From: CAYLPJ01 sp964385465 | Lineage (GTDB): Bacteria; Planctomycetota; Phycisphaerae; SM23-33 | NCBI GenBank assembly: GCA_964385465.1 | Contig: CAYLPJ010000016.1 | Span: 1 to 64,000, forward strand | Length of the DNA: 64,000 nt | Direction: 5' to 3' | Part shown: positions 27,901 to 36,552 of the stretch, in pieces | Position numbering within the stretch: position 1 is the stretch's first letter | How the letters are laid out: each line of letters opens with the position of its first letter | The notes under the pieces: generated by a model | The model's database searches: none | The model's input: the letters and a program-made list of their open reading frames with translations, nothing else | Told to the model about the DNA's origin: nothing | Position numbers and translations under genes: made by a program

Positions 27901-28409
27901 TCCCGCCGTATCTACCGGCCGAGCAGCGGAAGCAGTGCCGGGAAGTGATCGATCCGGAGAGCTTCGACACTCCGGCCGCGGCCGTCGAGCATGCCAACCG
28001 GCTGGCTCCGCCGTCCCGCAGCGAGGCCTACGCCGTGCTCGTCGGCGACACCGGCGTGGCGATCAACAGCATCGACGAGCGGCGCGACCCGCGGTCCGGC
28101 CCGCAGGGAATGCACCTGGACCTGACGAAGGGCCCGGTCGCGTCCGTCCAAGGCAAGCTGGGGTTCCAGGCGTACGTGCTCATGAAGCAGATGGACGACT
28201 CGCTGTTCCTCCACGCCAACAACTTCAGGGAGCAGTACACGGAGCTCGTGCTGCGCAGCCGCGACGGCTCGGCCCTCCACGCCGACGTGAGCCCGGCCGA
28301 CGCTCTCGCGCGAAGCGAATGGAAGAAGGACACCGGGGAGTTGTCCCTGACACTGAACCACTTCCACGGTGTCGCACGGGTGACCGTCACGAAGGAGAAT
28401 GAACAATGA
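24957..28409 (+). CDS. secreted GH98-like multidomain protein B
   Basis: 1150 residues from the ATG at 24957 (GGAAGGAGA seven bases upstream). After the signal peptide, residues about 25-370 hold a DUF4861-like sandwich module with a calcium-loop-like stretch DDLDGDGVADEIAFLIDLPA. Residues about 390-555 are a second sandwich. Residues about 560-655 are fibronectin III-like (GTYWWRARAVAVGGEPGPW). Residues about 665-1150 are the same catalytic plus tail region as in the proteins at 22287 and 29221 (VGGWGIETEWGYAWKP; AVLVGDTGVAINSID). The stop overlaps the next start (ATGA). Site A lies 67-95 bases upstream. Substrate is unknown; a galactose-containing polymer would suit the GH98-like comparison. 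Confidence 0.78.
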   Translation: MWNGAEQPLWRTTVLTILAALAAPATSRGACELTVINVSGHELPGCPVILNAGRLPQAIRHGAVKVAGADGRPLASQTDDLDGDGVADEIAFLIDLPARGARNVALTPGGDRRMPPAGEALAMAKWNRANLESPLLLCEVPPVQGSVDPPEIPDVPNPFVPAETVTVRDKRGGEALMRFALASDVRYLLENATQRAVSGPVRSIVRKSRWVRVDGEERQRLRIDESLILYESDRRLDVRLDVTNLADQPQKVPPKIVLLDGELGRPLVHDLGQVRILRDVVLGQARVRIPATSRRSRRNCQLWMNPATRTGMAYIPHRPEPHGWQNEAVGRDYIRFASGPGKRVRLSKIKGDPLPPGRTRTVGFTFAFYRGEPEAMTAAYLADTTSVAGAVTVLDGGGQPLKVAAEPQHIADAAACPARWVPEPGTKAAFDEEGMVIEADARGAVSTAFTRDFASPAELRGVLDLRGSDATVEFAVEHLASGKRYKVGKPGDGSFRFSLSKALPLEGVQQCLLHLTVSPPDERKRSGGPLAVRIEKLALGRPLPGAPELAWPRDGQPLSDLGVSFTILSDAAERGYRIQVAPDKAFEKLLLDEHAPKDAISKEGGVTKHIPSRPLGKGTYWWRARAVAVGGEPGPWAAARSFTVDSTEYPCKPPVRPVSPRRPALLVTGLSKEPCRRAFAEKLKECPKPVAEMLVEQRGFLDDGDYALPVLLHYDNEVDLPQLEYAYRNFPKVIGMCFREKGLDEEYLPAVLKLSAKYGRYATTLQTEKDILLRSVLSKKFYPLMKEYGRYFIPQNKMNNRRDQMARVLTELGAYLAGRVGGWGIETEWGYAWKPMSWERALKPEMITKPVNWMPTLVLGLSTGASIYRVEGLCNSKYCYGFPRKEPYEFGPLWTRAIGPFFEDVTRYDMIPTRGQVLERVRIAVTAKPEYGLHRPSCPDTRFPNRVLAALHGVPIEGVPLQHVFEANWIPDSSRFYVVPVLPPYLPAEQRKQCREVIDPESFDTPAAAVEHANRLAPPSRSEAYAVLVGDTGVAINSIDERRDPRSGPQGMHLDLTKGPVASVQGKLGFQAYVLMKQMDDSLFLHANNFREQYTELVLRSRDGSALHADVSPADALARSEWKKDTGELSLTLNHFHGVARVTVTKENEQ

Positions 28410-29047
28410 TCAGGCTTTCCTGGCGCTACGTGACCGGGCTCGTCCTGCTTGCCGCCGCGGCGGGCGCGGCGCTTCAGGCTGATGACGCGACCCCCCCGGC
28501 AAAGCCGCCCGCCGGACCCGTCAAGACACGGCTGGTCATCGCGGGCTACCCCGACACGGCCGAGTGGCTCATGGCGGACGTGTTCCGCCGCCTGGCGGCC
28601 GCGTACGCGCGAACCGACCCGAACACCGAAGTGGTCATCGACCGCGGGCTCTCCTACGCCCGGGGGAGGAAGCGGGTGCTCTCGGGCTCCGTCGGGGGGA
28701 TCATGATCACCGAGCCCACCAACGAGGTCCGGGCCGCCAAGGGCCAGGACGGCAAGAAGCGGGGCTTCCGCAAGCTGGAGATGGACAAGTTCATCCCGGT
28801 GGCCAAGAGGGTGATCCGCAGCAGACGCAGGATCCTGGCCGAGGTCCGGTTGGGCATCGCGACAGCACGGCTCTCACCCGAGCTCCAGGGCTTTCTGGAC
28901 TTCCTGTCAACCGAAGCGGCGAGAAAGGCCCTCCGCGCCGTCCCCTACGTCGAACCGGTCGAACGCCTCGCCGAACCTCGGGCAGTCCGGGAGATCACGA
29001 TCCACGGCAAGAAGGTGACGCTTACCCAACCGATATGGACCTACTGA
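28406..29047 (+). CDS. shrunken PstS-like substrate-binding protein
   Basis: 213 residues with a signal peptide. Residues about 38-110 match the first lobe of phosphate-type periplasmic binding proteins (RLVIAGYPDTAEWLMADVF, then GSVGGIMITEP), and residues about 150-185 match the last helices (LSPELQGFLDFLSTEAARKA). The middle, which in a full binding protein carries the hinge and second lobe, is missing: the join is near FIPVAKRVIRSRRRILAEV. The frame is intact, so the loss was in frame. The start overlaps the stop of the GH98-like gene B (ATGA), a coupling that suggests it is still made. Whether so short a protein can bind a ligand is doubtful. Confidence 0.7.
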   Translation: MIRLSWRYVTGLVLLAAAAGAALQADDATPPAKPPAGPVKTRLVIAGYPDTAEWLMADVFRRLAAAYARTDPNTEVVIDRGLSYARGRKRVLSGSVGGIMITEPTNEVRAAKGQDGKKRGFRKLEMDKFIPVAKRVIRSRRRILAEVRLGIATARLSPELQGFLDFLSTEAARKALRAVPYVEPVERLAEPRAVREITIHGKKVTLTQPIWTY

Positions 29048-29220
29048 TCGACCGCGCACCCGGTGGCTGTGCCGATGTCGAAACTGCCGGGGCAACTGCG
29101 TTCGCTCACCCTCGAAGTGTCGCAGGCGATCGGCCTGGCGTCGGTCCGGGCAAGAACGCTCGGCACAATGCGCGCGGTCGGATAATGAACGGAATGGCCC
29201 CACAGCGGAGGGATGCACAG

Positions 29221-32200
29221 ATGAACTCTCGCAACGCGGCATATCGCCCGGCACCGATGGCTCTGGCTGTTGCCACGTTCTTTCTATCCGCGGCGGCCCC
29301 CCCGGGGGCGGCTGTCGAGATACGCGTGGTCAACAACTGCCCCGACATGGCGTTGACACGGCATCCGGTCGTTGTGTCGGTGGCGTCGTTGCCCGGCAAG
29401 CTACGGAGCGGGCAGATCACCGTGACCGGCGGCGACGGGGAACGAACATTGTCGCAGGTCGATGACTTCGACGGCGACGGCGGGATGGACGAGCTCGTGT
29501 TCCTCGTCGACCTGCCACCGGGCGGCTCGCGGGCGTTCTCGCTCTCGCCCGGCCCGAGCTCCCGGACAACGGACCTGACCGTGAAAGGCCCGCGTGAGTT
29601 CGCCAACAGGCGGATCACCTGTCGCCTGGCCGAGGACGCCAAGGGACGCATCGCCGTCGGCGACAATGCATCCGGGAAGCTCCTGGTCGAGCGACTGGGG
29701 TTCGCCCGGGGGGGAAAGCCCGCGCCTCCTCACGTCCTTGCGTCCGGGCCGGTCCGGACGGTCGTCGAGCAGGTCTACAAGGCGACCGACGGGTTCCGGA
29801 TCGCCGAGCGGTACATGCTCTATACCGGGGCATACGGCCTGGAGCTGCAACTGCTCGTGACCAATCTGCACGAGAGCGCCCGGCCCCTGCCCGACCTCCT
29901 GGGCGACGAGAAGCTGGTCGTCGGCAACCAGGGCGAGTTGCTCACCCGTCGGTGGGATCGCGTCGAGATTCTCTCGGTTAACTGGTATCGCAGTTCCCGG
30001 CACAACGTGTTCTGGATCAACCCAACGACCGGCTGCTCCATGGGCATTACCGGCCACGAGCACTGGGAGGCCTACGGGCCGACGCTGTGGATCAACCCCG
30101 TGCACAAGACGCCGGAAGGCCGGGCGATACACGCCAAGCCCATGCACCCGTGGTTGCTGCCCGGTGAAGACCTCACGGAGGTTCGCGCCCGAGCGGCCCG
30201 GACGCGGATGCCTGACGGGAGGATCCGGTTCGGAAAAGTGGGCCGCGTCACGCCGGACCCGCGGCCCCCGTTCCGACACACATGGAAGACCGGGGAGTAC
30301 CAGACGCTGGGCGCCGGGCGCTCGCGAACGTTCCACCTGAGCCTTCGCTTCTACAAGAGCAACGACCCGATGAAGACGGTTGAGGCCTTCGAGGCCGACG
30401 ACCTCGTGGCCGCCGGCGCGGTGAATGTCTTCGCCGAGGACGGGGCGGTCCTGACCGCCGCGCGGGCGCCGCTGTACCTGACGGAGCGATTCGCCTCCGC
30501 CGACCGCTGGCTGCCGGACAAAGGTGCAAGGCTGAAGGTGACCGACGGGCGGGCGCGGATCTTCGCCGACACCGCCGGAGTGGGCATCCGCACACCCTTC
30601 CACCGCGATTTCCTGGACGTCACCGAGGTGTCGATGCGCGTAACGGACCTGTCGGCCGGAACGGGCTTGCAGGTCACACTCGAGGACTGTCAGACGCGGC
30701 GCAAGTACGTACAGGGTCCCGTGACGGCGCCCGGAGAGCACGCCTTCGGCATCCACGCTGCCGGGGGCAAAGGCAAGAAGGCCGACAACGGCGACGAGAG
30801 CGGCATCCCGTTCACCGACTTCCGGAGTTGCGTCCTGCACCTGGACCTGGTGCGCACGGCGGCTGCTTCCTCGGCCGAGCGCCCGCTTGCGGCAGCCGTC
30901 GAACACGTCTCTGTGGCCTGGCCCAGACCGCCCGCACCGGAAATGCTGGGCCCGGCGGCGGACAGCACGATCAGACCGGTGGCATTGACGGTCTCGCTAC
31001 GGTCGACGACCCCCTCCCGGACCGACAAGGCATACGAATACCAGATCGCCGCAGATCCGCAGTTCGGCACGGTCCTCAGCACGGCGGTCCATCCCTGCCG
31101 GATGCGGGTGGCGGGGAGCTACCACCTGGAACGGACGTTCCTGCCGGCGGAACTGCTCGGGCCCGGCACCTACTATGCCCGCTGCCGGTCCATCGCGCCG
31201 CTGGACATCCCCGGCGATTGGACTGCCCGGCGGATGTTCCGCGTCGAGAAAGGCGACCTCGCCCCCAAGCCGCCGGTTCTGGAGATCGCCAACACCAAGC
31301 CCTTCTTCTTCACCAACGCCAGGCGCGGCGAGGAATTCCGCACGTTCTGGATGTCCCTTCCACAGAAGCTGCGCCCGCACTACGGCTGCCAGGTTTCCTA
31401 CAAGTACGCGTCCGATCCCGAGCGGATGGCGAAGTTCCTGGAAGGGGGCTACCCGATCGTCGTGGTGTTCAAGGGCAGTCGCCCGGCCGACACGACGCTG
31501 CTGGAGAGGCTGTATCGCACCAGCCCCAACGTCGTCGGCTTTGCGTTCGGGGAGGCGGGCCTGCCCATACGATCCCTTGAACGTGCCCTGAAACTGTCGG
31601 GCAGCTTCGGGCGCTATGCCGGCAACTTCGGGGATCTCGTCCAGATCCGCGTCGGCATGGACGAGGGTTTGTACGCGGCCTTGGGGGAATACGGCGAGTA
31701 CTTCTGGCCGATGCCCAAGTCCATGCGGCCGAAGATCGTCGGCCAGCGGTACAGCCCGTCCCTGGGCCTGTGGCTTTCTGGGCGTGTTGCCCGGTGGGGT
31801 ATCGAGACCGAATGGTGGGCGCCCTATCACATCGGTATCAAGGACAGGGACATGCGGGCGGTCGACTGGATGCCGCCCTTCCTGGCCGGACTCATCGGCG
31901 GGGCACAGGTCTGGCGCATCGAATCGTTTTGCCCCGGCAAGATCTGCAAGATGTGGGACCCCGACAAAGGCGAGCCCGGCCCCGTGTGGACCCGGGCGCT
32001 GCGGCCGTTCTTCATCGACCTGTTCGAGCACGAGCTGATCCCCACCCGCCAGCAGGTGCTCGCGAAGACTCCGGTGGCCTTCCTCGGCAAGCGGGAATAC
32101 CTCGACGAAACCTATCCCGGCCCGCCGCACTGGCCGACCGAGGCGCTCCAGGCGATACACGGCCGCCCTACCGGCAGCCGCCAATGGCTGCCCGAAACCT

Positions 32201-32721
32201 CCCGCTACTTCCTCGTGCCCATGCTGCCTGTGCGGGCTACAGAGAAGGAGAAGGAGGCGTTCAAGGCGGTCGTCGACTTCGAGAAGTTCGGCCGCCGGGA
32301 GGATATTGCTGCTTACTTCAATACCTATCATCCGCCGGTCGAGAGCGAGGCGTTCGTCACGCTGGTCGGAGACACCGGCCTTGTCCACAATACCTTCGAG
32401 GAAGAGCCCGGCCGGGAGAACGTCAAGCCCCAGAGCTACGTCCTGCGTTTCACCAAGGGACCGGTGGAACAGATCACCGGCCGAGTCGGCTACCATGAGT
32501 ACATCATCGCCAGGCAGCGCCAGGGCGGCCTGTTCCTCCACACGAACAACTACGCAGAGAGGCAGACAACGCTGACGCTGCACGCCGCCAAGAAGGTCCG
32601 CATTCGCGTGGAGCCGGGCACCGCCATGCTCCGCAGACAGACGGATGCGGGCCGGATCACGCTGACCGTCGGCCACCGGCACGAAGAGGGCGTCACGCGA
32701 ATCTTCGTGGAACCACGCTGA
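29221..32721 (+). CDS. secreted GH98-like multidomain protein C
   Basis: 1166 residues from the ATG at 29221 (GGAGGG eight bases upstream; an ATG at 29185 is less well placed). It is a paralogue of the protein at 24957 with the same order: signal peptide, DUF4861-like module with VDDFDGDGGMDELVFLVDLP (about 75-100), sandwich, fibronectin III-like region (about 570-690), and catalytic-like barrel (about 700-980: RRGEEFRTFWMSLPQ, VARWGIETEWWAPYH, WMPPFLAGLIGGAQVWRIES). The C-terminal sandwich contains ESEAFVTLVGDTGLVHNTF. The shared WGIETEW segment in B and C holds two acidic residues (Glu twice) that are candidates for catalysis. It is the last gene before the right-hand direct repeat. Confidence 0.78.
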   Translation: MNSRNAAYRPAPMALAVATFFLSAAAPPGAAVEIRVVNNCPDMALTRHPVVVSVASLPGKLRSGQITVTGGDGERTLSQVDDFDGDGGMDELVFLVDLPPGGSRAFSLSPGPSSRTTDLTVKGPREFANRRITCRLAEDAKGRIAVGDNASGKLLVERLGFARGGKPAPPHVLASGPVRTVVEQVYKATDGFRIAERYMLYTGAYGLELQLLVTNLHESARPLPDLLGDEKLVVGNQGELLTRRWDRVEILSVNWYRSSRHNVFWINPTTGCSMGITGHEHWEAYGPTLWINPVHKTPEGRAIHAKPMHPWLLPGEDLTEVRARAARTRMPDGRIRFGKVGRVTPDPRPPFRHTWKTGEYQTLGAGRSRTFHLSLRFYKSNDPMKTVEAFEADDLVAAGAVNVFAEDGAVLTAARAPLYLTERFASADRWLPDKGARLKVTDGRARIFADTAGVGIRTPFHRDFLDVTEVSMRVTDLSAGTGLQVTLEDCQTRRKYVQGPVTAPGEHAFGIHAAGGKGKKADNGDESGIPFTDFRSCVLHLDLVRTAAASSAERPLAAAVEHVSVAWPRPPAPEMLGPAADSTIRPVALTVSLRSTTPSRTDKAYEYQIAADPQFGTVLSTAVHPCRMRVAGSYHLERTFLPAELLGPGTYYARCRSIAPLDIPGDWTARRMFRVEKGDLAPKPPVLEIANTKPFFFTNARRGEEFRTFWMSLPQKLRPHYGCQVSYKYASDPERMAKFLEGGYPIVVVFKGSRPADTTLLERLYRTSPNVVGFAFGEAGLPIRSLERALKLSGSFGRYAGNFGDLVQIRVGMDEGLYAALGEYGEYFWPMPKSMRPKIVGQRYSPSLGLWLSGRVARWGIETEWWAPYHIGIKDRDMRAVDWMPPFLAGLIGGAQVWRIESFCPGKICKMWDPDKGEPGPVWTRALRPFFIDLFEHELIPTRQQVLAKTPVAFLGKREYLDETYPGPPHWPTEALQAIHGRPTGSRQWLPETSRYFLVPMLPVRATEKEKEAFKAVVDFEKFGRREDIAAYFNTYHPPVESEAFVTLVGDTGLVHNTFEEEPGRENVKPQSYVLRFTKGPVEQITGRVGYHEYIIARQRQGGLFLHTNNYAERQTTLTLHAAKKVRIRVEPGTAMLRRQTDAGRITLTVGHRHEEGVTRIFVEPR

Positions 32722-32757
32722 CCTCGGCTGGCTGCCGGGATCGCGGAAGACGGGATT

Positions 32758-33112
32758 CGGCCGCCGGGATCATGGCGGCCCCGGATCCCCCAGCGACGCG
32801 CGAAGAAGGCCGTCCAGTCGCCCCGGTGCCGACGAGCTGCGAAGCCCCGGCCTGGAGCAGCCACTTCGTTGCGTTGGAGAAACGGCAAGTGCCAAGGCTC
32901 CCCGTTGCGGCACCGATGTGTTCCGGGCTGCCTCCGAGAGTGTGACGGTCACGCACGACCGCAGGCGGTCCTGGCCGGTGATGGACCGGCCGGTCCCCGG
33001 AGCGAGGGCTGGCTGCGGCGGGAGGCGCGCCTTCCGAGCCCCTCCAGCGGCAAGGCGACGGGCAGCGGGCACCGAACGGTCTATCAGCAGGAATTCCCCT
33101 TCCGCATGGCCA
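32758..33112 (+). repeat. dispersed intergenic repeat, copy 2
   Basis: Matches copy 1 at 18757-19112 in the same orientation; 32797-33000 is identical to it. The 57-codon open frame shared by both copies lies at 32772-32945. Differences are confined to the flanks. No gene was recognised in the rest of 32722-33400. Confidence 0.85.
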
Positions 33113-33400
33113 CGAGAGCCGCCCCGCCGTTCGGCCTCCGCACACCATGGCTGCCGACGAACCGTCGACCGTGCGCCCCGCCGCCGGCGGGTGGACGGAG
33201 CAATCCCGGCCGCCGGGGACTTGCGCATGGATTGCGACTGGCGTCGGCCGTACGGTATGCTGGGCGGGCGCGGACGAGCGGCCCCGGCGGGGCACGGGTT
33301 GCTTGGGTCGCTGCTTCGGCCGGGCTGCCGGAGCGGGACCCGCGAGGCACGAGCAAGGCCCCTCTGCTTTTCGATCGAGAACATGGAACGGTGGCGGGTC

Positions 33401-36400
33401 ATGGCGATATGGCGATACCGTGTTGCGATGCTGGTGTGCCTCCTGCTGGTCGGGCCGGCGCGGGCGCTCGGCGGGCAGGCGGATGACATTCCGGCCGACA
33501 GCGGCGTGCGGCGCGGCCTGGCGGTGCACGTCGGCTGCGGGGACGGACACCTCACGGCCGAGCTGGCCGGCGGCTCGGTTCTCGTCCAGGGGCTGGCCGC
33601 CGACACGACGAACGCAGCCGAGGCCCGGGAGCACATCCGCTCCCGCGGGCTGCAGCGGTCGGTCACGGTCGAGCACTGGACCGGCCCGGCGCTGCCGTAC
33701 GTCGACAACACGGTGAACCTGCTGGTGGTCAGCGGCGAGGCCCCCGGCTTGACGCGCGAGGAGATTCTCCGCGTGTTGGCGCCGCGCGGCGTGGCGATCG
33801 TGGGCGGCAGGAAGCTCGTCAAGCCCTGGCCCGACGAGCTGGACGAGTGGACCCACTGGCTGCACGGGGCGGGCAACAACGCCGTCTCGAAGGACAAGGC
33901 CGTGGGGATCTCCCGCCGGCTCCAGTGGGTCGGCGGGCCGCTGTGGGGGCGCCACCACAACCTCCTTCCGAGTGTCAGTGCGATGGTCTCGGCAGCCGGG
34001 CGGGTGTACTGCATCACCGACGAGGCCCCCGTGGCCGCCCGGGGCCCGACCGACCAGTGGCGCCTGGTCGCCCGGGACGCGTTCAACGGCCTGGTGCTGT
34101 GGAAGAGGCCGATGAGCGACTGGGGCTGGCGCGAGTGGTCGAAGGTCGAGACGGGCGGGCTGATGCGATTCAAGGGGCCCGCCCAGCTCTATCGGCGCCT
34201 CGTGGCCGACGGCGAGGTGGTCTACGTGACGCCGGGCTTCCGCGAGCCGGTCTTCGCGGTGGACGGCGCGACGGGCAAGACGATCCGCCGCTACCGGGGC
34301 ACGGAGAACGCCGCGGAAATGCTCTGTGCCGGCAAGCGGCTGTTCCTCAGCCGCAACACCCCGGGCAAGCCGGGCAAGGACATCCTGGCGGTCGACACCG
34401 ACTCCGGGCGGACACTCTGGCAGCGGGGCGGGTTCGTGGGAATCACGGCACGCGGGGACGAGCTGAAGGCCTACACCGACACGTACCTGACCGCCGGCGC
34501 CGAACGCGTGCTGTTGCTCGATCGCCACGCCGTCGTCGCCCTCGACCAGGCCACCGGCCGGGAAGTCTGGCGAGCCGCCCGCCCCGAGATGCCCGAGAAC
34601 CTCTCCGGGCACTACCAGTTTCACTTCGCCAACCTCTGCACGCTGGTCTATCACGACGGCCGCGTCTTCCTCGGCCAGATCCGCCCCAAGGCGACGAACC
34701 TGAACCGCTGGCAGGTCAAGGACATGGTCGTGATGGCACTCGACGCCGAGACGGGCGAGACGCTCTGGCAGCATGCCGGGGCGACGCTGGCGCACTTCAC
34801 GCCGCCGGACGTGTTCGTTCACAGCGGGATGGTGTGGACCCTGCGCAAGGACGACCTGGCCCTGCTCGGGCGGGACGCCGCCACCGGCGAGCCGCGGAAG
34901 CAGTACCCCGTCAGACACATGCTGGTGGGCCATCACCACCGCTGCTACCGCAACAAGGCCACCGAGCGGCTCTATCTCGCCGGCGAGGAAGGGGTCGAGT
35001 ACATCGACTTCACCACCGGCAGCCTGGACGTACACCATTGGCTGCGCGGCGCCTGCGCGTACGGCCTGATGCCGGCCAACGGGCTGATCTACCTGCCCGG
35101 CCACGCGTGCGGCTGCCACAGCAACGTGAAGCTCAACGGCTTCCTCGCCCTGGCCAGCCGACCGGACGACGTCGTCACCCCCCGCTCCGGCGGGAGCCGC
35201 CCGGAGAAGGGCCCGGCTTACGGCGGCGTCCGTCGGCCGCCCGAGCCGCGAGCTCCCACGCCGGGGGACTGGCCGGTCTACCGGCACGACAATGGACGGA
35301 GCGGGCACGCCGCCACCGACGCCCCCGCCAGCCTGGCCGTGCTCTGGAAGACCGAGCTCGGAGGCCGGCGAACCGCGCCCGTGATCGCCGCCGGCCGCGT
35401 TGTCTGCGCCGCGGCCGACTGCGGCGAGGTCACCTGCCTGGACGCGGCCACGGGGAAGGTGCTGTGGCGGTTCCTGCCCGACGGCCCGGTCGACACCCCG
35501 CCGTCGATCCGCGACGGGTATGTTGTCTTCGGCTCGCGGGGGGGATCCGTCTACGCCCTCCGCGCCGACGACGGGGAACTGGTCTGGCGATTCCGGGCCG
35601 CACCGATTCGCCGCCGCCTTGTCGCCTTCGGCCGGTTGGAATCCCTCTGGCCGGTGCACGGCAGCGTGCTGGTCCAGGACGGCCGGGTGACCTGCCTGGC
35701 CGGGCGGAGCATGCACCTGGACGGCGGGCTGTTCCTCTATGCGCTGGACCTGGCCACGGGCGAGGTCCTGCGGCAGGCGCGGTGGCAGGCGGACCCCGCC
35801 GGCAAGGGGGAACTGGCCGGCTCGGTCCTGCCCGATCTCCTGGTGGCAGACGGCAAGGGCATCCAGATGCGGAACGTGGCGATCGACCCCGAGACCCTCA
35901 CCCGGCGGCGGGGGCGCGCGGGCGGCGCGGTCCTCCAGGCCAACGACGGCGGCCTGCTCGACAGCACGTGGCTGAACAACACGTTCTGGCGATACGGCCC
36001 TGCCCGGGCGCAGATCCTCGTCTTTGACGACACGGCCGCGTACGGCGTCTCGGGGGCGGAGAAGCTCATCAGCAAGTCCTACCCGCAGGATGTCTTCTCG
36101 GTGGGCAGCGGCTACAGACTCACCGCCGTGGCGCTGTCGGGGAGTTCCTCGCCCGGGGTGGGCCGCAAGGGCGGGAAGGCCCGGAAGGGCCGCTCGCGCG
36201 CCAAGGCCCTGTGGTCCCGGCGCATCGCGATCCGCGCCCACGCCCTCGCCGTGACCCGCCGCCACCTGTGCCTCGCCGGCGCGCCCGATGTCGCCGACAA
36301 GACGGACCCCTGGGGCGCTTTCGAGGACCGCAAGGGCGGCCTGCTCGCCGTCTACACCAAGGCCGACGGCAAGGAGGTCGCCCAACTGCCACTGCCCTCG

Positions 36401-36508
36401 GCGCCCGTCTACGACGCCCTCGCCGCCGCGAAGGGCCGGCTGTTCGTCACCCTCCGCAACGGCAGCCTCCTCTGCGTGGGCGCCCCGACGACGGGCACAT
36501 CCCCCTGA
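33401..36508 (+). CDS. secreted methyltransferase-like plus double PQQ-type propeller protein
   Basis: 1035 residues from the ATG at 33401 (an ATG at 33383 is equally in frame). A signal peptide (MLVCLLLVGPARALG) is followed by a class I methyltransferase-like domain, residues about 38-140. Its SAM loop is intact, VHVGCGDGHLTAELA (42-56), and the later strand VLAPRGVAIVGG is also kept. Two PQQ-type propellers follow: about 150-620, with EWTHWLHGAGNNAVSKD and LDAETGETLWQHAG, and about 630-1030, with LDAATGKVLWRF. A cofactor-binding domain on an exported protein is unusual, because SAM is cytoplasmic, so the domain may have a new role. It is the full-length relative of the deleted protein at 13921 and is convergent with the sulfatase. 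Confidence 0.85.
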   Translation: MAIWRYRVAMLVCLLLVGPARALGGQADDIPADSGVRRGLAVHVGCGDGHLTAELAGGSVLVQGLAADTTNAAEAREHIRSRGLQRSVTVEHWTGPALPYVDNTVNLLVVSGEAPGLTREEILRVLAPRGVAIVGGRKLVKPWPDELDEWTHWLHGAGNNAVSKDKAVGISRRLQWVGGPLWGRHHNLLPSVSAMVSAAGRVYCITDEAPVAARGPTDQWRLVARDAFNGLVLWKRPMSDWGWREWSKVETGGLMRFKGPAQLYRRLVADGEVVYVTPGFREPVFAVDGATGKTIRRYRGTENAAEMLCAGKRLFLSRNTPGKPGKDILAVDTDSGRTLWQRGGFVGITARGDELKAYTDTYLTAGAERVLLLDRHAVVALDQATGREVWRAARPEMPENLSGHYQFHFANLCTLVYHDGRVFLGQIRPKATNLNRWQVKDMVVMALDAETGETLWQHAGATLAHFTPPDVFVHSGMVWTLRKDDLALLGRDAATGEPRKQYPVRHMLVGHHHRCYRNKATERLYLAGEEGVEYIDFTTGSLDVHHWLRGACAYGLMPANGLIYLPGHACGCHSNVKLNGFLALASRPDDVVTPRSGGSRPEKGPAYGGVRRPPEPRAPTPGDWPVYRHDNGRSGHAATDAPASLAVLWKTELGGRRTAPVIAAGRVVCAAADCGEVTCLDAATGKVLWRFLPDGPVDTPPSIRDGYVVFGSRGGSVYALRADDGELVWRFRAAPIRRRLVAFGRLESLWPVHGSVLVQDGRVTCLAGRSMHLDGGLFLYALDLATGEVLRQARWQADPAGKGELAGSVLPDLLVADGKGIQMRNVAIDPETLTRRRGRAGGAVLQANDGGLLDSTWLNNTFWRYGPARAQILVFDDTAAYGVSGAEKLISKSYPQDVFSVGSGYRLTAVALSGSSSPGVGRKGGKARKGRSRAKALWSRRIAIRAHALAVTRRHLCLAGAPDVADKTDPWGAFEDRKGGLLAVYTKADGKEVAQLPLPSAPVYDALAAAKGRLFVTLRNGSLLCVGAPTTGTSP

Positions 36509-36552
36509 CCTGACCTGCGGGCGGGGCGCTCCCTCCCGGAAAGTCGCGCACT

